DNA of 64,000 bases from JAGVSV01 sp050952845 (GTDB lineage: Bacteria > Bacillota > Clostridia > Christensenellales > Aristaeellaceae), in contig JBMNLP010000001.1 of the NCBI GenBank assembly GCA_050952845.1, positions 2,604,001-2,668,000 on the forward strand, given 5' to 3'. This document shows, one piece after another, positions 43,274 to 51,864 of the stretch. How positions within the stretch are numbered: position 1 is the first letter of the stretch; the number at the start of each line of letters is the position of its first letter. A program made the position numbers and the translations under genes. The notes below the pieces were generated by a model. It did no database searches. It had not been told where the DNA came from and worked only from the letters and a program-made list of their open reading frames with translations.

Positions 43274-44149
43274 TCAGACAGGGCGCTCCCTGCCCATAAA
43301 GCAGCAGGCCAATGTGCCGGGGCCGCAGTGGGCGCCAATGACAGCGCCTATCATCCGTACCTTAATGCCCCTGATATCCGGTATGCGCTGTGTCAGCATG
43401 TCCTTGAGCAGCAGCGCTTCCTGCTCGACATCGCCGTGGATAACGATGACATCCTGCTCATGGGGGTTCTCGATATTCTCCGCCACGCGGTCCACGATGG
43501 CGCGCAGCGCCCTCTTGCGGCCCTGCACCTTGGCAGCCGCTTCCAACTTGCCGGCCCTTGACAGCGCCAGGATGGGCTTGATATCGAGCATGGAGCCGAA
43601 CATCGCGCTGGTGGGCGATATGCGCCCGCCACGCTTTAAATACACCAGGTCGTCCACCGTGAACCAGGCATGCGCGCGCAGCCTGTTATCCAACACCCAC
43701 TGCTCCACCTCGTCCATGGAGGCGCCTTTGAGGTACAGGTCGTGGGCGGCGATCACCAGCAGCGTCTGCGGGATGCAGATGCTCAGCGTGTCCACCACGG
43801 TAAACCGGCGCTGGGGATACTTGGCAAGCAGCTCTTCCCTGGCTTCGAATATATTGTTGATTGTAGCGGACATCTGCGAGGAAAAGGCCACAAACAGCAG
43901 GTCCTTTTCCTTGAGAATCGGCTCGAAATATTCAAGATAAGCAGCGGTGGGCAACAGCGATGTCACGGGCACAGCGCCTTTGCGCATCTGCCCGAACAGC
44001 TCCTTCTCCCGGCCGCTGCGGCCGTTGTCATCGAAATATTCCACCCCGTTGAGGGTATAGGGCATTCGTACAACGGGGATGTTGCGCTCCTCAGCGATCT
44101 GATAGGGCAGGTCGCTGTCACTGTCCGTCATAAAAACATATGGCTGCAA
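43274..44149 (-). CDS. DegV-family fatty-acid-binding protein
   Basis: 291 residues if translation starts at the TTG at 44149, which has GGAGGAGGG at the right distance; an ATG at 44167 is the alternative but would place the SD inside the gene. FMTDSDSDLPYQIAEERNIP is the DegV N-terminal motif, followed by TSLLPTAAYLEYFEP and LFVAFSSQMSATINN, which bind the carboxylate. DegV/FakB proteins present fatty acids to a kinase (FakA) that is not in this window. First gene of a three-gene operon with pyridoxamine kinase and zupT. Confidence 0.88.
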   Translation of the reverse strand: MQPYVFMTDSDSDLPYQIAEERNIPVVRMPYTLNGVEYFDDNGRSGREKELFGQMRKGAVPVTSLLPTAAYLEYFEPILKEKDLLFVAFSSQMSATINNIFEAREELLAKYPQRRFTVVDTLSICIPQTLLVIAAHDLYLKGASMDEVEQWVLDNRLRAHAWFTVDDLVYLKRGGRISPTSAMFGSMLDIKPILALSRAGKLEAAAKVQGRKRALRAIVDRVAENIENPHEQDVIVIHGDVEQEALLLKDMLTQRIPDIRGIKVRMIGAVIGAHCGPGTLACCFMGRERPV

Positions 44150-44194
44150 TACACTTCCCTCCTCCATCCGTCGTGCCTTAACTGCGTCTAACAT

Positions 44195-44223
44195 ATTGTA
44201 CTCCGTTTGCCGCTGAAATGCAA
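44195..44223 (-). promoter_or_regulatory. Promoter of the degV operon
   Basis: On the minus strand TTGCAT (44223-44218), 17-base spacer and TACAAT (44200-44195), 45 bases before the TTG start. Confidence 0.65.
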
Positions 44224-44359
44224 TCAGATATCAATTGACACGCGGCACGGCATTTGGATTTTTTGCTGCTGTGGGGGCAGTGGAGCAAGGTTGATTGCAA
44301 CATCGTCCTTGTCGATACAGGCGCTGTGGCTTCATATACTTCATGCAATGATGTCTGAT

Positions 44360-44449
44360 GGAGAAGTATCACAGTGGTCATAACAGGGCTGACTCGAAAT
44401 CAGTTTGGACGCAAGCTCATGTAGGTTCGAAATCCCGCCCTCTCCGCCA
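44360..44449 (+). pseudogene. Degenerate tRNA-Ser (CGA)
   Basis: The acceptor GGAGAAG faces CCTCTCC with one A-C mismatch, the anticodon stem GCTGA/TCAGT holds loop CTCGAAA (anticodon CGA), a serine-like variable arm is present, and the 3' end is CCGCCA. The D arm and the T stem (GTAGG versus TCCCG) no longer pair, so this is probably a decayed tRNA gene or the scar of an integration event. The AT-richer block starts right after it. Confidence 0.6.
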
Positions 44450-44509
44450 AATTATTGAAACCCGCTCGTTAAAATGATCGCATTTTACCGCCCTTTATTG
44501 TGCTTTATA

Positions 44510-46258
44510 TCAATACTCGCTCATCTGCGAAAGAACTTCGCTCATGTCGTTTTCATACGGCGTTACATTCAGCGCGATATAGAGGGTGCGGCAAAGACGA
44601 CGGGTTATAGCCGCTCGGCGGATGTATTCCCGGCTTAATGTCTTGCCGGCCAGGCCGGCTATGTGATAATCGCAGCTTTCCAGAGCGATCTGAAAATAAC
44701 AGCGGGTTAAGGTCGCACAATCACGATGGAATTGTGCGGTTTTCTCTCCGGTGCCCAGCGCTGTCATACAAATTCGGTCATAACAGGCCAGGGCGCGATC
44801 ATAACAGTCAATAACCTCGTTAAAATAAACTTTCATATTTTCCCAGACCTTGGAATTGTAAAGAAAGGCCGGCCATGATGAATTTACCGGCTGCCCTTTC
44901 TTGATATACGGCAGGATAAGGTTGAAAACGTAGAATAATTGATTTTCTTTTTCCCATAACCGCCGGCAAACCCAGTGCATCCGCTGAGAGTATCCCACGA
45001 CAGGCCATTTGGCCAGCGCTTCGTCGATTAAATGCCAGGCTTTGACCGCTTCTTTCTCACTTCCCGCGCCATAAAGAAAACGCGCGGTTTTTTCCAGAAG
45101 AGCATCGTCTGTTTCCTGGGAATTCGCAAGAAATAACTTCAGAAGGACCGTATTGGCATCTGTCAGCTCGCCCTGAAGGTTCGGCTTTGGGATTCCCCAG
45201 AAATCGACAATTCCATCAGCTTCCACGTCCTGAAAAGAACGGAGGCGCGAAAGGGTTGTCGCCGGAAACGGCGTGAAATAGGGAAGCACGGCCTCCGAGG
45301 TGGTTAAATCGCACCAGGCATAGAATTTTCGGCCCTGTTCGCGGCAAATCTTAGCGAGGCGTTTAAATTTATCTGTCACCGGCGCGTTAATCCAGGGCTG
45401 CGTCAGCTCGTATGCCGTCTGATGTTCATGGTTTACAGGAACGCGCAGCGTATCTACCTGGAATTCCTGGCATTCCCAGGGTTCGATTGCCGCCGGATAC
45501 CGCTCTCCATAACCGCCGTAGGAAGCGCCCCAGTTGGAAACAACCAGGAAGCCGATATCTATCGGCGCATCCTCAGCCATAGCAAACATATCGTCCCACC
45601 AAGGCCAGTTCATGATAGTGAATTCAACGTCCTGGCGAACTTTTTCAGCTTCATTCTTCAGCCCGGCAATCCAATCCGACCAATTTTTCCAACACGGTTT
45701 GACGTTACAGCGCGGACAGGTTTCATCGCATACCAGTGAATAGGAATCTCCTCCAAAAAAGACAAAACCGTCAATACCGGGAAAAGAAGCAACTGCATCC
45801 CGGATCAGCTCCTGATAACGCCGCTTCACTTCAGGATAGGATAAACACATGGGCTTTTTTCCGGAACCACCCCATTTATCGCCTCCCGGTCCAAAATAGT
45901 GGTGGTATTTTTCTTCTTTTTCCGGGTCAATCGCATATAAATCGCTTCCGGTCAGTGGACCACGGACAGACATCCACACCTTTAATCCGGCTTCTTTTGC
46001 GCATTCCAGACGCCGGGCAAGTTCAATACGGTTTTTCTTTATAAATTCGGAGGGAATCATATCGGAGAATACCGAAGTATAGGCATAATTATCAAGGCGG
46101 CTGAAATCGCCGTCCCAGTTGGCGTCAAGGTACCCAAATATAACGCCGGTATAACCGTTATTGCGCATGGCAATAAATTCGTCCAAAGTATAGCTGCATT
46201 GGAATACAGCACAGGTATCCAAAATGCCAAAGGATTCGGCAAAGACTTCATTCTTCAT
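44510..46258 (-). CDS. Putative TIM-barrel glycosidase-like protein
   Basis: 582 residues without a signal peptide. The N-terminal part reads like a glycosidase barrel (FIAMRNNGYTGVIFGYLDAN, EAGLKVWMSVRG, FPGIDGFVFFGGDSYS, FTIMNWPWWDDMFAM), and the C-terminal ~200 residues are helical, as in some family 20, 67 or 84-like enzymes. A CDETCPRCNVKPCW segment supplies four closely spaced Cys and may bind a metal. No catalytic pair could be assigned with confidence. GGAGG lies 7 bases before the ATG. Probably cytoplasmic breakdown of an oligosaccharide; uncertain. Confidence 0.5.
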   Translation of the reverse strand: MKNEVFAESFGILDTCAVFQCSYTLDEFIAMRNNGYTGVIFGYLDANWDGDFSRLDNYAYTSVFSDMIPSEFIKKNRIELARRLECAKEAGLKVWMSVRGPLTGSDLYAIDPEKEEKYHHYFGPGGDKWGGSGKKPMCLSYPEVKRRYQELIRDAVASFPGIDGFVFFGGDSYSLVCDETCPRCNVKPCWKNWSDWIAGLKNEAEKVRQDVEFTIMNWPWWDDMFAMAEDAPIDIGFLVVSNWGASYGGYGERYPAAIEPWECQEFQVDTLRVPVNHEHQTAYELTQPWINAPVTDKFKRLAKICREQGRKFYAWCDLTTSEAVLPYFTPFPATTLSRLRSFQDVEADGIVDFWGIPKPNLQGELTDANTVLLKLFLANSQETDDALLEKTARFLYGAGSEKEAVKAWHLIDEALAKWPVVGYSQRMHWVCRRLWEKENQLFYVFNLILPYIKKGQPVNSSWPAFLYNSKVWENMKVYFNEVIDCYDRALACYDRICMTALGTGEKTAQFHRDCATLTRCYFQIALESCDYHIAGLAGKTLSREYIRRAAITRRLCRTLYIALNVTPYENDMSEVLSQMSEY

Positions 46259-46422
46259 AGGTTAACCTCCTCAAGCTTCCATGAGAATAAACAGGGCTAT
46301 CCATTCCAGTCGCAGTTCCCTTTGTTCCCAATGATTCGCTGCTGAGAATACCAGGATGTTTTCATCACGTTTGTATCCATGCCTGCATTGTGGAGCAAAA
46401 TTTGTTAAATTTTCTCCTAAAA

Positions 46423-46767
46423 CTATTCAAATACAACAGCCAACATCTTGGCATTACCCTTTCCATTATTCGCAACCGAGTGGGTGTCGCCACCGCCGGT
46501 AAATGCAGCTTCCCCCGGCATTAAGACCTTGGAGATACCATTTTCAACGACCGTTAACTCTCCTTCCAAAACAAAATACATTTCGGCATCAGGAGCGTGT
46601 GAATGAGGCCCTATAGAAGCACCTGGCGGGAATTCTAGCACGGCGCAAAGCCTTGCCTTGTTAAAGGTTTCTTTTGCAGTAAAAACATGGGTAAACTTAA
46701 CAGCTTTATTTCCGCCCCTTACATTCTCTCTTACTTCACTATGCATCTGGTCTTTTGATTTAAACAT
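46423..46767 (-). CDS. Small cupin-domain protein
   Basis: 114 residues from the ATG at 46767 (GGAGG 8 bases upstream). GPHSHAPDAEMYFVLEGELT is cupin motif 1 with His, His, Glu metal ligands, and FTGGGDTHSVANNG is motif 2 with the last His. A single beta-barrel of this kind usually binds a metal and acts as an isomerase, dioxygenase or sensor. The start is 24 bases after the end of the frameshifted acetyltransferase gene, so they may be co-transcribed. Specific role unknown. Confidence 0.8.
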   Translation of the reverse strand: MFKSKDQMHSEVRENVRGGNKAVKFTHVFTAKETFNKARLCAVLEFPPGASIGPHSHAPDAEMYFVLEGELTVVENGISKVLMPGEAAFTGGGDTHSVANNGKGNAKMLAVVFE

Positions 46768-46791
46768 ATATAATTCCTCCACAATTTTTAT

Positions 46792-47281
46792 TTATCGTTC
46801 ATTTGAAACAATTTCAGAGAAAGTATACACATACATGATATTCCACGGGCAAGCTTCATCGACATAAACACTTTTTTCGAAGCCAGCCTTCTCGTAAAAA
46901 GCGATTGCTTTCTCATTCTTCATATGAACGCAGGCTTCCACGCGAGGAAACTTTCTTTCAATACTTAGTACTTAGTGAGTTAAGAAGCATTCCAATGGCA
47001 ATTGATCCATACCCTTGATGCTGGTGTTTTTGATCGATGAGGAATTCGTGTAAGTGATAGCAGGATGGTTCCTCGACCAACTCTTCAACAAGCATTAATC
47101 CAACCATTTCATCATCCGCATAAATAGCTTGACACTGCGCATTCTTATCTCTATTGACGTAAGCCAAGGCAAGAATTTCAAGTCCATCTGCAACGAATGC
47201 ACTTTGAGCTTTACTGTGTTTTATGTTCGACGCTTGTATCCAGTTGTCCTCTGTGATTTTACGAAATGTAATGTGTTGCAT
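46792..47281 (-). pseudogene. GNAT acetyltransferase gene with a frameshift
   Basis: From the ATG at 47281 the frame gives MQHITFRKITEDNWIQASNI, VNRDKNAQCQAIYADDEMVG, YHLHEFLIDQKHQHQGYGSI, then a stop after NSLSTKY at 46958. The next frame continues the same domain: SIERKFPRVEACVHMKNEKA, IAFYEKAGFEKSVYVDEACP, ending at 46792. Q/R-x-x-G-x-G/S (HQGYGS) is the acetyl-CoA loop and NEKAIAFYEKAGF the late GNAT motif, which lie in different frames. The 490-base span is one base more than a whole number of codons, so one inserted base near 46970 explains it. Confidence 0.8.
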
Positions 47282-47354
47282 AGTTACCTGCTCATCTTGC
47301 TGATTTTGAACCCGGCAGTATATCAGTTTAACGCTCGGCTTGCCTGCATGCATC

Positions 47355-48887
47355 TCATTGGATAAAAAACTCGTTATAGAAAGCCGAGTTCTTACGTAGC
47401 TCTTCATTAACGTATTCAAAGCCATATTTTTCTAAAAGGGTGCTTTGATTGGAGAAAAGATTGGTGCCCAGGCCAAGCCGCTCGCCTTCAATTTCAACGC
47501 CCAGAGCTGCTAATGTGGTGGGAAACATGTCTAACATCGAAAATGCCCGATGATCCTTTTTTACAGCATGCGCCAGCGGATTAATAATGGCATTGTACAT
47601 GGTTCTTTGGTAGGATTCAGGAACATCATGAAAATATGCGGGATCCATGCTTAAGTGATCGCCAACAATGATAATGGTCGTGTTCTCATAGAACGGCTGT
47701 TGGCTGAGCCACTCAACGAACTGTCCAACCTGTCGATCTGCGCAGGCAATGACATTGGAGTACTGCTCCTCATATTCGTTTGAGCACAGATCACATACAT
47801 AACCGCTGACATGATGGGTATCAACGGTCAGCATGGTAAAATTAAAAGGCTTCTCCTGCGAGGATAAATGGAGCAATTCTTCTTTTGCAAACTCATAAAG
47901 CTTGGCATCTTCATATCCCCACCACACCTTGTATCCTTCAGGAATCATATGCGTGTCGATGGCATAATTGTAATCCAATATTTCGTAGTTCCCATGCAGC
48001 TGAAGATAGTCTTTTCTTCCGCCAAAATCACCATCCGAACCGATCATAAAGACCTGATGATAGCCCTGCTCATGCAAAATATCCCCCAGTGCAACGATAC
48101 CGGGCATAAATTGACTATGCCTTGAGTAGCTGTTCCCGTCAATGGGCAATACGAGGGGGACGCCGGATGTCTGCGCAACCAAAGAAGCAATGGTCCATCC
48201 TGTTCCGAATATTTCCTGCACTCCGGTCAAATCGCTGCCTTTGGAAAACGAGGTGTTGTTCAGCGCAATAGATGTCAGAGACGGGATAAGATTCTTCTGC
48301 TTGACACCACCATACTGCGTTGATGAATAGGTACTTTCCATTGACTCCAAGATAATATAAATCAGGTTTCTCTTCGTCTGCGGGAATTTCAGCAGCGCGC
48401 GCTCAGGAGAAACATAATGATCTTCAAATAAGGTGGTCGGTTCCATCATTTTTGAGTGAATATAATCAATGACTTTCAAATCACTGATGGTGGCGATAGG
48501 GTACCTGGCAAGTCCAATGAGGACAAGCAGGATGAGAAGCGTTTGAGGGTACAACCTGATGCAGCGATTGCGAATATGCATTGTGACTTTAGGCACCAGG
48601 ATGGAAAGGATAAAAACCAACGCAGACAGAATCAATGAAAGCAAAATAACATCCAATGCATAGGACACTAAAACATCTGAATTTGTCCCTTTAATAGGAG
48701 CCTTCAACGTGAAGATCACAGAATCAATGGTATTGCCCTTAAAATTAGCCTGATACCATTTTGATGTAAAAAGTAAAAGAAAAAAAACGAACAGAAAAAA
48801 TATATTAAGAAACTTACGGAAAGATTTCTTCTTTTTACTCTTCACGACATCGGGGCTTTTATTTGATTTTTTTAAGAAGTAACTCAT
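47355..48887 (-). CDS. LTA-synthase-like membrane sulfatase-fold protein
   Basis: About 510 residues from the ATG at 48887 (a TTG at 48914 is possible). One membrane segment near residues 23-42, others at about 75-135, then an extracellular alkaline-phosphatase/sulfatase-fold domain: NLIYIILESMESTYSSTQYG (the nucleophile region, Thr/Ser after ESMES), FTMLTVDTHHVSGY, IIIVGDHLSMDPAY (Asp-His metal ligands) and MFPTTLAALG. This plan matches LtaS/MdoB-type phosphoglycerol transferases, which build or modify lipid-linked polymers. It has fewer membrane segments than typical LtaS (five). AT-rich, in the second island. Confidence 0.82.
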   Translation of the reverse strand: MSYFLKKSNKSPDVVKSKKKKSFRKFLNIFFLFVFFLLLFTSKWYQANFKGNTIDSVIFTLKAPIKGTNSDVLVSYALDVILLSLILSALVFILSILVPKVTMHIRNRCIRLYPQTLLILLVLIGLARYPIATISDLKVIDYIHSKMMEPTTLFEDHYVSPERALLKFPQTKRNLIYIILESMESTYSSTQYGGVKQKNLIPSLTSIALNNTSFSKGSDLTGVQEIFGTGWTIASLVAQTSGVPLVLPIDGNSYSRHSQFMPGIVALGDILHEQGYHQVFMIGSDGDFGGRKDYLQLHGNYEILDYNYAIDTHMIPEGYKVWWGYEDAKLYEFAKEELLHLSSQEKPFNFTMLTVDTHHVSGYVCDLCSNEYEEQYSNVIACADRQVGQFVEWLSQQPFYENTTIIIVGDHLSMDPAYFHDVPESYQRTMYNAIINPLAHAVKKDHRAFSMLDMFPTTLAALGVEIEGERLGLGTNLFSNQSTLLEKYGFEYVNEELRKNSAFYNEFFIQ

Positions 48888-49058
48888 TTGCTCAAGCGAT
48901 CGATTCCCCAGCAAATGGCAACCCGGAAAGAGCCTTTATCCACATCAACTTGTTTGCGAAATATTGAATACTGTATGCTGCTAAACGTCCGGGGGCTAAG
49001 CAGACCATCATCTCGGCCATATGTAATACCCACCCCATCCTCTTCATCATTCTTAGTG
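48888..49058 (-). other. Long leader of the LTA-synthase-like gene, nothing identified
   Basis: About 170 bases lie between the predicted transcription start and the start codon. A small open frame (60 codons) covers it, but its ATG overlaps the -10 box and so would not be on the transcript. I recognise no riboswitch class. Confidence 0.3.
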
Positions 49059-49064
49059 TTTTTC

Positions 49065-49093
49065 ATTGTAGCCTATGACAAAAAACTTGTCAA
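49065..49093 (-). promoter_or_regulatory. Promoter of the LTA-synthase-like gene
   Basis: On the minus strand a perfect TTGACA (49093-49088), 17-base spacer and TACAAT (49070-49065). Confidence 0.8.
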
Positions 49094-49141
49094 CCGCCGA
49101 TCGTGTTTTCGCGCTAAACCTGCCAAACCGTGCTGTATTCA

Positions 49142-49462
49142 TACCAACGTAAAACATTAGAGCAAATTACGCCATCATGGCGCACAAAGCAACGCAGGAT
49201 TTTTGTCTCTGGCAAGGAGCGTGAATGCAGGCGTAGCAGCGCTACGTCAAGTGAACAGCGACACAGCCAGAGGCAAAAAGACAAGTCTGCGACTGCGACA
49301 TGATAAGTTAATTTGCTCTAATGCATCCAAAGGGGTGAAGGATTTTAGCTTGCAGCGAGGAGCAGACGAGGGAAGCGTAGCAGCGCTACGCTGACCGAGC
49401 AGCCGACAAAGCTGCAAGACAAAAGACCCGGCACGACGATGCGTTAATGCTTGGAGTTGGTA
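49142..49462. repeat. Family A miniature element, copy 2, interrupted by family B
   Basis: Left end TACCAACGTAAAACAT at 49142 and right end ATGCTTGGAGTTGGTA at 49462, flanked by TCA on both sides (49139-49141, 49463-49465). The total of 321 bp equals 160 bp plus the 159-bp B core plus one duplicated TA. Removing B rejoins ACAT-TA-ATGCATCC exactly as in copy 3. Confidence 0.88.
49158..49320. repeat. Family B miniature element, copy 2 (nested in A copy 2)
   Basis: Core 49160-49318, starting GAGCAAATTA and ending TAATTTGCTC, with TA at 49158-49159 and 49319-49320. Same length as copy 1 and in the opposite orientation. The insertion into a TA of family A proves that B moved after A. Confidence 0.88.
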
Positions 49463-49474
49463 TCAACACGCCAA

Positions 49475-49503
49475 TTGCCTTGCGCTGGTAAATCTGCTAC
49501 GAT
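49475..49503 (+). promoter_or_regulatory. Possible promoter of the MocA-like gene
   Basis: TTGCCT (49475-49480), 17-base spacer and TACGAT (49498-49503), about 54 bases upstream of the start at 49557 and immediately after the A element. Confidence 0.4.
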
Positions 49504-49556
49504 ACCGGCAGGTACAGTATATGAGCGTGGCAAAAGTCCACGGGAAGGAGATCGGG

Positions 49557-50372
49557 ATGAACATCGGCATCATCGGGGCAGAAAATTCGCATACCAGGCA
49601 TTTCTGCCAGGTATTCAATGGAGAAAAGCGGCATGAGGCATACAGGGTGACCCATCTGTACGGGCAGGACGCGCCGGAAACAGCGGCGGCGCTTGCAAAG
49701 GAATATAGCCTGGTGCAGGCGGGCAGCGAAGAGGAGCTGATCGCCGCCGTGGACGCCGTCGTCGTCACATACAGAAAAGGCTCGCTGCACTTTGCCCCTG
49801 TCATGAAGGCGCTGCGCGCCGGCAAGCCTGTGTTCAACGACAAGCCGTTCAGCACGGATGCCGCAAAGGCTGCGGAAATCGCGGCATACGCGCAGGAACA
49901 AAACCTCCTGCTGTGCGGCGGCAGCAACCTCAAGTCGCTGCCCGACATCAAGCGCCTGAAGGAAACCATCCAGCCCGGCAGCGACATCACCATCAGCTTC
50001 GCCGCCGACCCCGGCAGCCCATATGACGGATACTGGTTTTACGGCATCCACCTGGCCGAATTGTGCGTGGAGCTGATGGGCGAAGGCTTTACCGGCGTTA
50101 CAGCCACGCGAAACGGCAGCCGGGTAAAAGCAGAAGTCAACTATGCAACAGGTAAAGCGCAGCTCGTCACCTCGCCCGACACAGAGGAGCTGACGATCAC
50201 CGTGTGCCGGGATGGCGTCGAAACCAGGCACGACATCCGCATGCAGTATGAAAGCGTAGGGCCGGACGAACTTGCTGCGATGCTGGCGTCCGGCAAGCCG
50301 CCGCGCGCGTATTCGTCCTACGCGGCAGCCGTCCGCCTGCTGGCGGACATCATCCAGGCAGCAGGGTTGTAG
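49557..50372 (+). CDS. Small Gfo/Idh/MocA-like dehydrogenase
   Basis: 271 residues from the ATG at 49557 (AAGGAG 6 bases upstream). MNIGIIGAENSHTRHFCQVF is a modified nucleotide-binding loop, VDAVVVTYRKGSLHFAPVMK and KPVFNDKPFSTDAAKAAEIA keep the catalytic-lysine region (NDKP for EKP). The C-terminal domain is shortened compared with the 320-370 residues usual for the family, though FYGIHLAELCVELMG matches. Its 3' end faces nagA across 3 bases. An NAD(P)-linked sugar dehydrogenase is likely; substrate unknown. Confidence 0.72.
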   Translation: MNIGIIGAENSHTRHFCQVFNGEKRHEAYRVTHLYGQDAPETAAALAKEYSLVQAGSEEELIAAVDAVVVTYRKGSLHFAPVMKALRAGKPVFNDKPFSTDAAKAAEIAAYAQEQNLLLCGGSNLKSLPDIKRLKETIQPGSDITISFAADPGSPYDGYWFYGIHLAELCVELMGEGFTGVTATRNGSRVKAEVNYATGKAQLVTSPDTEELTITVCRDGVETRHDIRMQYESVGPDELAAMLASGKPPRAYSSYAAAVRLLADIIQAAGL

Positions 50373-50375
50373 GCT

Positions 50376-51575
50376 TTACGCATTTTCAACGACAGCGCCC
50401 CGGCGTGCCGCCAGGCGCCCCATGACATACACGGCTTCCACGTTCATATCGCCATCCAGCAGCACCAGATCGGCGTCCATCCCGGGCAGGAGGGCGCCTT
50501 TTTGGTGCCCAATGCCCAGCACGGCAGCGGGATTGGCTGTCATCATGGGGACAGCTTCCGCCAGCGTCAGGCCTGCTTCCTGCACCATGGTGCGCACGCA
50601 GCGGTCGGCTGTGGCGACGCTGCCGGCAAAGGCTGTGCGGTCGGGCACATAAGCCACGCCGTGTTCAATGACAGCCTCCCGGCCCGCCTCCCTGCTGCCC
50701 AGGCGGATCACGGTGCCCTCGGGCAGCCCCGCCCCCATGGTGGCGTCGGTGACCAGCGATATGGCAGCATGGGGCTTGCATTTGAGGATCAGCCGCAGCA
50801 GTTCCGGCGGCAGATGGACGCCATCGGCGATGATCTCCACCGTCAGCTCATCCAGCAGATAGGCGCTTTCCAAAACGCCCAGCACGCGCATCGCCCGCAC
50901 GCGCTTCAGGGAGGACATGCCGCTGTACAGGTGGGTGACGTGCGTATAGCCGTGCCCCACCGCTTCCCGCACGGTAGCAAGGTCCGCATCCGAATGCCCG
51001 ATGGACACCAGCACGCCACACGCACTGATGCGCCTGCCGGCTTCCAGAGCGCCAGCCACCTCCGGCGCCGCTGTCAGCCGCGCAATGTCATGGGCGTTCT
51101 CCAGCACCCAGGCGATCTCCTCCTCGTTGGGCAGGGTGATGAAGGCAGGGTCCTGCGCGCCGGCCTGGACAGGGTTCAGCCAGGGGCCTTCCAGGTGCAG
51201 CCCCGGCATATACGGCAAGGGCACAGGCAAGCCGCGCGCACTGCGCAGCGCCGCCAGCGCGCGCTTTGTTTCATCAAACGAGCAGCACACCGTGGTGGGC
51301 AGCAGCGTGGTGGTACCGCCCGGCAGGTGCGCCTGGGCAGCTTTGACAAATGCTTCGGCTGTGCCGTCCATAAAGTCGTGCCCGCCGCCGCCATGAACAT
51401 GCAGGTCGATCAAGCCGGGGCACAGCACCAGGCCATCTGCCCGGATAACCTCACCCGGGTTGTCCGGCAAAGCAAGCGACAGGGCCTCTATGCGCCCATT
51501 CAACACGGTCAGATACAATCCCGTGCGGATGCCCTCGGGCAGCAGAACGGCTGCCCCTACAAATGTTGTCCTCAT
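50376..51575 (-). CDS. nagA: N-acetylglucosamine-6-phosphate deacetylase
   Basis: 399 residues. LVLCPGLIDLHVHGGGGHDF, MPGLHLEGPWLNPVQAGAQD, VSIGHSDADLATVREAVGHG, THVTHLYSGMSSL, EIIADGVHLPPELL and SLVTDATMGAGLPEG are the ordered motifs of NagA, including metal ligands in HLEGP, GHSDA and the catalytic Asp in TDAT. It removes the acetyl group from GlcNAc-6-P so that NagB can make fructose-6-P. HLYSGM replaces the more common HLFNAM. It is divergent from the MFS gene across a 289-bp region with promoter-like sequence. Confidence 0.9.
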   Translation of the reverse strand: MRTTFVGAAVLLPEGIRTGLYLTVLNGRIEALSLALPDNPGEVIRADGLVLCPGLIDLHVHGGGGHDFMDGTAEAFVKAAQAHLPGGTTTLLPTTVCCSFDETKRALAALRSARGLPVPLPYMPGLHLEGPWLNPVQAGAQDPAFITLPNEEEIAWVLENAHDIARLTAAPEVAGALEAGRRISACGVLVSIGHSDADLATVREAVGHGYTHVTHLYSGMSSLKRVRAMRVLGVLESAYLLDELTVEIIADGVHLPPELLRLILKCKPHAAISLVTDATMGAGLPEGTVIRLGSREAGREAVIEHGVAYVPDRTAFAGSVATADRCVRTMVQEAGLTLAEAVPMMTANPAAVLGIGHQKGALLPGMDADLVLLDGDMNVEAVYVMGRLAARRGAVVENA

Positions 51576-51731
51576 ACGCTCCTCCTCTGTTTCAATGCTG
51601 ACGCGAACAGGTCGCTGGCCTTGTTCTCTTCAGTCTACCACATATTGATCATTGCTATATCATCAGCCGATCCATGTCAACCTCTCGCCCATCTTTTGCA
51701 GCCAAACCGCGCAACCTTAATAACATAGTAA

Positions 51732-51777
51732 TACCATGGTAATGATGGTTGCCTATGTAGTCAAGCCCTTGTAAAAT
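51732..51777 (+). promoter_or_regulatory. Palindrome and promoter of the MFS gene
   Basis: TACCATGGTA (51732-51741) is a perfect palindrome just upstream of TTGCCT (51749-51754), a 17-base spacer and TAAAAT (51772-51777). The half-site TACCAT also occurs at the ABC operon promoter (58687-58706). The rest of the 51576-51864 gap shows nothing else. Confidence 0.5.
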
Positions 51778-51864
51778 CATCATGCTGCCATAGCAGGATT
51801 TATCCGCCACACGGCGAATGGATAAGGCATCGCGCGGGCGCAACATCAGGATGCGGAGGAAACC

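Noticed and set aside
48884..49066. 60-codon open frame upstream of the LTA-synthase-like gene
   Set aside because: Its ATG overlaps the -10 box of a near-consensus promoter, so it would not be transcribed from there, and it has no SD.
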